A stretch of DNA of 18,372 nucleotides from CAXOVX01 sp964213345 (GTDB lineage Bacteria > Pseudomonadota > Alphaproteobacteria > Rickettsiales > Midichloriaceae): contig CAXOVX010000007.1 of assembly GCA_964213345.1 (NCBI GenBank), positions 1 to 18,372 of the forward strand. The letters run 5' to 3'. A program made the translations under genes and the position numbers. This document shows, piece by piece, positions 15,479 through 18,372 of the stretch (its first letter is position 1; each line of letters opens with the position of its first letter). Below the pieces are notes generated by a model. That model was given only the letters and a program-made list of their open reading frames with translations, ran no database searches and was not told the origin of the DNA.

Positions 15479-16699
15479 ATGCTATTACTATATAAACGCC
15501 ATAAAACGCATTTGGTTAAAGTAGGTGCGGTAAATATAGGGGGAGGAGCTCCTATAGTCGTGCAATCAATGACGGATACTGATACTGCAGACGTAAATGC
15601 AACAACTGAGCAGATTATCGAACTTGTTGACGCTGGATCGGAAATGGTACGTATCACGGTGAATAACCTGGGTGCAGCCAAGGCAGTTTCGTTGATAAAA
15701 GAAAAATTGTATACTAGGGGTTATGCAAGTGTACCGATGGTAGGGTGTTTTCACTATAATGGACATCAACTTTTAACAAGTGTTCCAGAATGTGCCCAGG
15801 CTTTGGACAAATACCGGATTAATCCTGGTAATGTTGGGTTTGGCGAAAAACGGGATAGATACTTCGAAACTATCGTAGAAACTGCAATTGTAAATAATAA
15901 ACCAATTAGAATAGGGGCAAATTGGGGTAGCGTAGATAGAGAGATACAAGCTCAGCTGATGGATGAAAACAGCAAACTCATCAACCCTGCATCTTCCGTT
16001 GATGTAATGCGCAAAGCGATAATAGAGTCAACGCTAATAAGCGCAAAAAAGGCAGAAGATGTCGGTTTGAAAAAAAATTGCATCGTAATATCTGCAAAAA
16101 TAAGTCAAGTACAGGATTTGATACTTGTGTACAAAGAATTGGCAAGACGTTCAAATTATGCAATACATCTAGGACTTACAGAAGCAGGGACGGGAATTAA
16201 GGGCATCGTGGCTACTGCTAGCGCTTTGTCAATATTGTTGCAACAAGGTATAGGTGATACTATTAGAGCTTCTATAACGCCTAAACCAGGCGTTAAACGT
16301 GCTCAAGAAGTCTTTATATGTCAAGAAGTACTACAGAGCTTAAATTTACGTAATTTTAAACCATCAATTACCTCTTGTCCTGGCTGCGGAAGAACAGATA
16401 GCAGCTATTTCCGCGAGCTTGCAGAAGAGGTCCAGACGTATTTAAATAATTCCCTAAAGGAATGGAGGTTGAAATACCAAGGCATAGAGAATTTGAAAAT
16501 AGCAATTATGGGATGTATTGTAAATGGGCCTGGAGAAAGCAAACATGCGGATATCGGTATCAGTTTGCCTGGTAGAGGGGAAGAGAAGATAGTTACGGTA
16601 TTTATAAATGGAGAAAAAAAATATGTTCTACGAGGAGAAAATTTAAGCAAAGAGTTGAAAGCAATTATAGCTGAATACATTGCGCAGCGTTTTGCGTAA
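15479..16699 (+). CDS. ispG: 4-hydroxy-3-methylbut-2-en-1-yl diphosphate synthase (MEP pathway)
   Basis: IspG (GcpE) is the [4Fe-4S] enzyme converting MEcPP to HMBPP, the penultimate MEP-pathway step to isoprenoids. The 406-residue product starts in family style (VGAVNIGGGAPIVVQSMTDT) and keeps the TIM-barrel segments YRINPGNVG, RIGANWGSVD and GLTEAGTG. The cluster ligands are C300 and C303 (SCPGCGRT), C346 (MGCIVNGPGE) and E353. Length is normal for the short proteobacterial form. Start choice: the ATG at 15479 has no good ribosome site, whereas an in-frame TTG at 15470 has GAGG at 15456-15459, so the protein may be three residues longer. A degraded copy of its 3' part lies just downstream. 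Presence of the MEP pathway argues against Rickettsia proper, which lacks it. Confidence 0.96.
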   Translation: MLLLYKRHKTHLVKVGAVNIGGGAPIVVQSMTDTDTADVNATTEQIIELVDAGSEMVRITVNNLGAAKAVSLIKEKLYTRGYASVPMVGCFHYNGHQLLTSVPECAQALDKYRINPGNVGFGEKRDRYFETIVETAIVNNKPIRIGANWGSVDREIQAQLMDENSKLINPASSVDVMRKAIIESTLISAKKAEDVGLKKNCIVISAKISQVQDLILVYKELARRSNYAIHLGLTEAGTGIKGIVATASALSILLQQGIGDTIRASITPKPGVKRAQEVFICQEVLQSLNLRNFKPSITSCPGCGRTDSSYFRELAEEVQTYLNNSLKEWRLKYQGIENLKIAIMGCIVNGPGESKHADIGISLPGRGEEKIVTVFINGEKKYVLRGENLSKELKAIIAEYIAQRFA

Positions 16700-16708
16700 T
16701 TTTTGTGG

Positions 16709-16729
16709 GTAAAAACACCTCCTTTTTAC
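16709..16729 (+). terminator. Possible ispG terminator hairpin
   Basis: GTAAAAA (16709-16715) and TTTTTAC (16723-16729) are perfect 7-bp inverted arms around a 7-nt loop, starting 9 nt after the ispG stop. The stem is AT-rich and no separate T-tract follows, although the 3' arm contains five T. Weak terminator candidate. Confidence 0.35.
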
Positions 16730-16782
16730 ACTACAAGCTTCGATATCTAAGTTCAAAGTTATATTGAAAGATTGCTCAAGAT

Positions 16783-16920
16783 AAAAGTGGACCTGGAGAA
16801 AGCAAAAACATACAGATATAGGTATCAGTTTGCAAAAGAGGTATGACGTTTATCGCTGGTATCAAGGTTACTATTCGTCCTTTAGACTTAAATATAGTCG
16901 AGGCGAAAATGTACAAATAT
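16783..16920 (+). pseudogene. ispG: Decayed duplicate of the ispG 3' region
   Basis: The stretch from about 16790 matches ispG from about 16528. It shares CCTGGAGAAAGCAAA then GATAT, GGTATCAGTTTGC and AGAGG, in the same order and near-identical spacing. Further on, CGAGGCGAAAAT (16899-16910) corresponds to CGAGGAGAAAAT in ispG (16631-16642). One frame still reads SGPGESKN, the counterpart of the GPGESKHADIG cluster motif, before a stop. Beyond about 16850 similarity is patchy and the frame is broken. It is a relic of a partial tandem duplication, not a working gene. Exact ends cannot be set by eye. Confidence 0.65.
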
Positions 16921-16947
16921 TGTTAATATAATATTGATTATTGTACA
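16910..16947. promoter_or_regulatory. AT-rich inverted-repeat block upstream of the small gene pair
   Basis: TGTACAA (16910-16916) and TTGTACA (16941-16947) are perfect inverted arms around 24 bp that are almost purely A/T. It lies about 80 bp before the ATG at 17029. This is compatible with an operator or promoter for the two following genes. No regulator is recognised. Confidence 0.3.
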
Positions 16948-17028
16948 TAATAATGTTAAGGTCAATCAGTCAGGCTGAAAATCGAGAGTTTGGCATGATA
17001 AAAAAAATGATTATTTTTGAGGTTGCAG

Positions 17029-17298
17029 ATGGGTTATGACCATGTTTGTTCGGCTTTAAACGAAATAGAGGATTTTTGTTTGAATTTTTTGCACAAAATA
17101 GATGGACTAACTTCCATTCCTCCTTTTGTGTTGCCCGGTGTAAACGCTGTTACTAATGAGTTTGTGCGTGGACTAACTGGTGTGGATGTAGATAGAGAAC
17201 TACGCGATATTGGTGAGAGAAGTGGAATCAATGACGGGAGAGATGCGGATCGTGCTACAGAGTATGCTACCAGAGAGGGATTATTTAGGAGATGGTAG
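17029..17298 (+). CDS. Unrecognised 89-aa soluble protein
   Basis: No family is recognised. The product begins MGYDHVCSALNEIEDFCLNF, an amphipathic helix with two Cys. A Pro-containing turn (SIPPFVLPGV) follows, then a strongly charged Arg/Asp/Glu-rich second half (DVDRELRDIGERSG, DADRATEYATREG) ending RRW. No signal peptide or membrane segment is seen. I chose the ATG at 17029, not the in-frame TTG at 17017, because GAGGT at 17019-17023 lies 5 nt upstream. The gene looks more G-rich than its neighbours. It precedes the membrane-protein gene at 17352 by 53 bp in the same direction, so the two may form an operon. The good ribosome site supports a real gene despite its size. Confidence 0.65.
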   Translation: MGYDHVCSALNEIEDFCLNFLHKIDGLTSIPPFVLPGVNAVTNEFVRGLTGVDVDRELRDIGERSGINDGRDADRATEYATREGLFRRW

Positions 17299-17351
17299 GA
17301 GTGCAGTACATGGAAGAAGATGGGCTGTAGTACTCGATAGGGGTTATGTAG

Positions 17352-17882
17352 ATGCATTTCTGGGATGACAAAAGACTCGGTGCAGAGTTGGTTGCTGGCG
17401 GGATTATAAAATTAAGGCTCGTTGTCTATCTGTGCTCTGCCTGTTTTTTGATACTACTGTTTCTCTTGGTTTCATTCTTATCCATATGGCGGGAGAACAC
17501 GCGTGGACGCCTCTGTTTTGTTTATGGAGACATGACAGTGTTATTACTTAACGCCACATGTTTTCTTTACATATATTACAAGAGAAAAAGCGAGCCGAAA
17601 GTTTTTTTTAAACAAATTTTATGTCTTTCATTTCCTATATTTCTCAGAACATTTGCCCTTTATTGCATATGTAGAATGTTCCTAATTGATTTCAGTCTTT
17701 CCTTTTTGAAGGGACTATTCGAGGTACATACTAGTGATCCATCTTCTTTTATTTTGTGGCTGAAAAATGATAGCAACGGTAAAGTCCTATTAGCTTCTGT
17801 GTTTGTCAATATTTATTTTTGGTGTAGGATGGTTTCGCTTATATCAACACGCAGGCACACCACTAGTAGCATATGGGGATAG
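17352..17882 (+). CDS. Unrecognised 176-aa membrane protein with about four transmembrane segments
   Basis: No family is recognised. A charged N-terminus (MHFWDDKRLGAELVAGGIIK, about 20 residues) is followed by hydrophobic stretches near residues 23-45, 61-76, 88-115 and 143-163. Each is long enough to span a membrane, and basic loops (RENTRGR, YKRKSEPK) favour a cytoplasmic position. Cysteine and aromatic content in the membrane parts is high. The ATG has AGGGG at 17339-17343, 8 nt upstream. It follows the 89-aa gene in the same direction and may share its transcript. The last codons overlap one arm of an inverted repeat (ATATGGGGA) shared with the downstream flank, so the C-terminus may have been altered by insertion of the neighbouring element. 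Confidence 0.75.
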   Translation: MHFWDDKRLGAELVAGGIIKLRLVVYLCSACFLILLFLLVSFLSIWRENTRGRLCFVYGDMTVLLLNATCFLYIYYKRKSEPKVFFKQILCLSFPIFLRTFALYCICRMFLIDFSLSFLKGLFEVHTSDPSSFILWLKNDSNGKVLLASVFVNIYFWCRMVSLISTRRHTTSSIWG

Positions 17883-17973
17883 CAATTTTAACTTTGGCAC
17901 CATCTTTCCCCATATTATACTCCAAAATTTCGTGTACTTCCCCATAAACCTCAACTATGGCTATTGAGTTGAG
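17871..17973. repeat. Cluster of short inverted and direct repeats before the IS982-like remnant
   Basis: ATATGGGGA (17871-17879) is perfectly inverted at 17907-17915 (TCCCCATAT). TTCCCCATA recurs directly at 17906-17914 and 17938-17946. CTCAACT (17950-17956) and AGTTGAG (17967-17973) form a 7-bp stem with a 10-nt loop. These may include a terminator for the membrane-protein gene or the end of the mobile element. The element boundary cannot be fixed without its other end. Confidence 0.4.
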
Positions 17974-18037
17974 ACAGCGGATATTCTTGATATTCTATGT
18001 AAGATTTTTACAAGATACGGCAACATAAGGTATCTGC

Positions 18038-18372
18038 ATGAAAAGAGATATTAATCATCAACAAAAATCAGAACTATTCATTTTTGTTGATGATTTTTGT
18101 AAAGTGATAGATGTATGGCTAAAGAAAAAATTGTTAGCAGAGGAAGAGCATCGAAATCAGACTAGAACGCCAGAGATATCTATTATGACAATTGAGCTGC
18201 TTTAGCAACAATATCCATGTAGAAACTTCAAATAAAAGATTTTTCTTCTTTGCCTTCATATGAGAGATTTTTAACACTAAAGAACACGAAGTAAGGGTAA
18301 GGAATGGATAATATAATTGCAATAAGATGGAGATATGATATCTGTTTAAAGAAGCCGATAAAGGGTAACAAA
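18038..18372 (+). pseudogene. IS982-like transposase remnant (5' part)
   Basis: An ATG at 18038 opens a 55-codon frame reading LFIFVDDFCKVIDVWLKKKL and then PEISIMTIELL before a TAG at 18203-18205. The same frame continues past the stop with QQYPCRNFK, stop, KIFLLCLHMRDF. The order FVDDFCK, a charged linker, S(E)IMTI-L, then YRNFK is what I know from the N-terminus of IS982-type transposases. At least three in-frame stops make it inactive, and the catalytic DDE part, if present, lies beyond the window. A very strong inverted repeat sits inside the first 20 codons. Family assignment is from motif memory. Confidence 0.6.
18053..18095 (+). repeat. Perfect 16-bp inverted repeat in the transposase 5' end
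   Basis: AATCATCAACAAAAAT (18053-18068) is perfectly inverted at 18080-18095 with an 11-nt loop. It lies 15 nt after the ATG of the IS982-like remnant. In RNA it would form a 16-bp stem just downstream of the start codon. Such stems in insertion sequences can block translation from read-through transcripts or act as a terminator. Confidence 0.85.

Noticed and set aside
17034..17357. 107-codon minus-strand frame opposite the 89-aa gene
   Set aside because: The plus-strand frame has a good GAGGT site 5 nt before its ATG; the minus frame has none. Some doubt remains because neither has a known family.

Overview
This window is AT-rich bacterial DNA. It probably comes from a flagellated, host-associated alphaproteobacterium of the Rickettsiales type (Midichloriaceae-like). 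That placement is inferred from the gene set (divergent IF-2 and Era, MEP-pathway ispG, cofactor-independent gpmI, an acetyl-CoA acetyltransferase, a flagellin-family protein), scattered housekeeping operons, decayed insertion sequences and a large repeat-rich effector-like gene. No rRNA or marker tree supports it.

Layout. Positions 1-311 hold a frameshifted IS630-type transposase remnant (minus strand). It abuts the orphan 3' end of an unknown gene (312-461). infB (minus) and era (plus) diverge from a 316-bp spacer; neither has its usual partners (nusA/rbfA, rnc). Next is a 936-codon gene (4853-7663) that I consider the most interesting object here. Its long alpha-helical repeat region contains almost identical 258-bp tandem copies, and its C-terminal domain has the paired His-Gly and Ser-Cys motifs of clan CD (caspase/C80-like) cysteine peptidases. 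It converges on a thiolase gene (7720-8919, minus).

From 9306 to 17882 all genes run on the plus strand. They are a very large flagellin-family protein (918 aa), rnhA with a tightly coupled unknown gene, gpmI with an out-of-frame mini-ORF at its start, an HU/IHF-family protein, ispG, a decayed duplicate of the ispG 3' end, and a pair of unrecognised genes (89 aa soluble and 176 aa with about four membrane segments). The right edge is a broken IS982-like transposase containing a perfect 16-bp inverted repeat.

The core genes cover translation initiation (infB), ribosome assembly (era), R-loop removal (rnhA), glycolysis (gpmI), isoprenoid synthesis (ispG), C4 acyl metabolism (thiolase) and nucleoid structure (HU). 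The accessory genes are the repeat-peptidase, the giant flagellin and the small unknowns. No tRNA, rRNA or CRISPR was seen.
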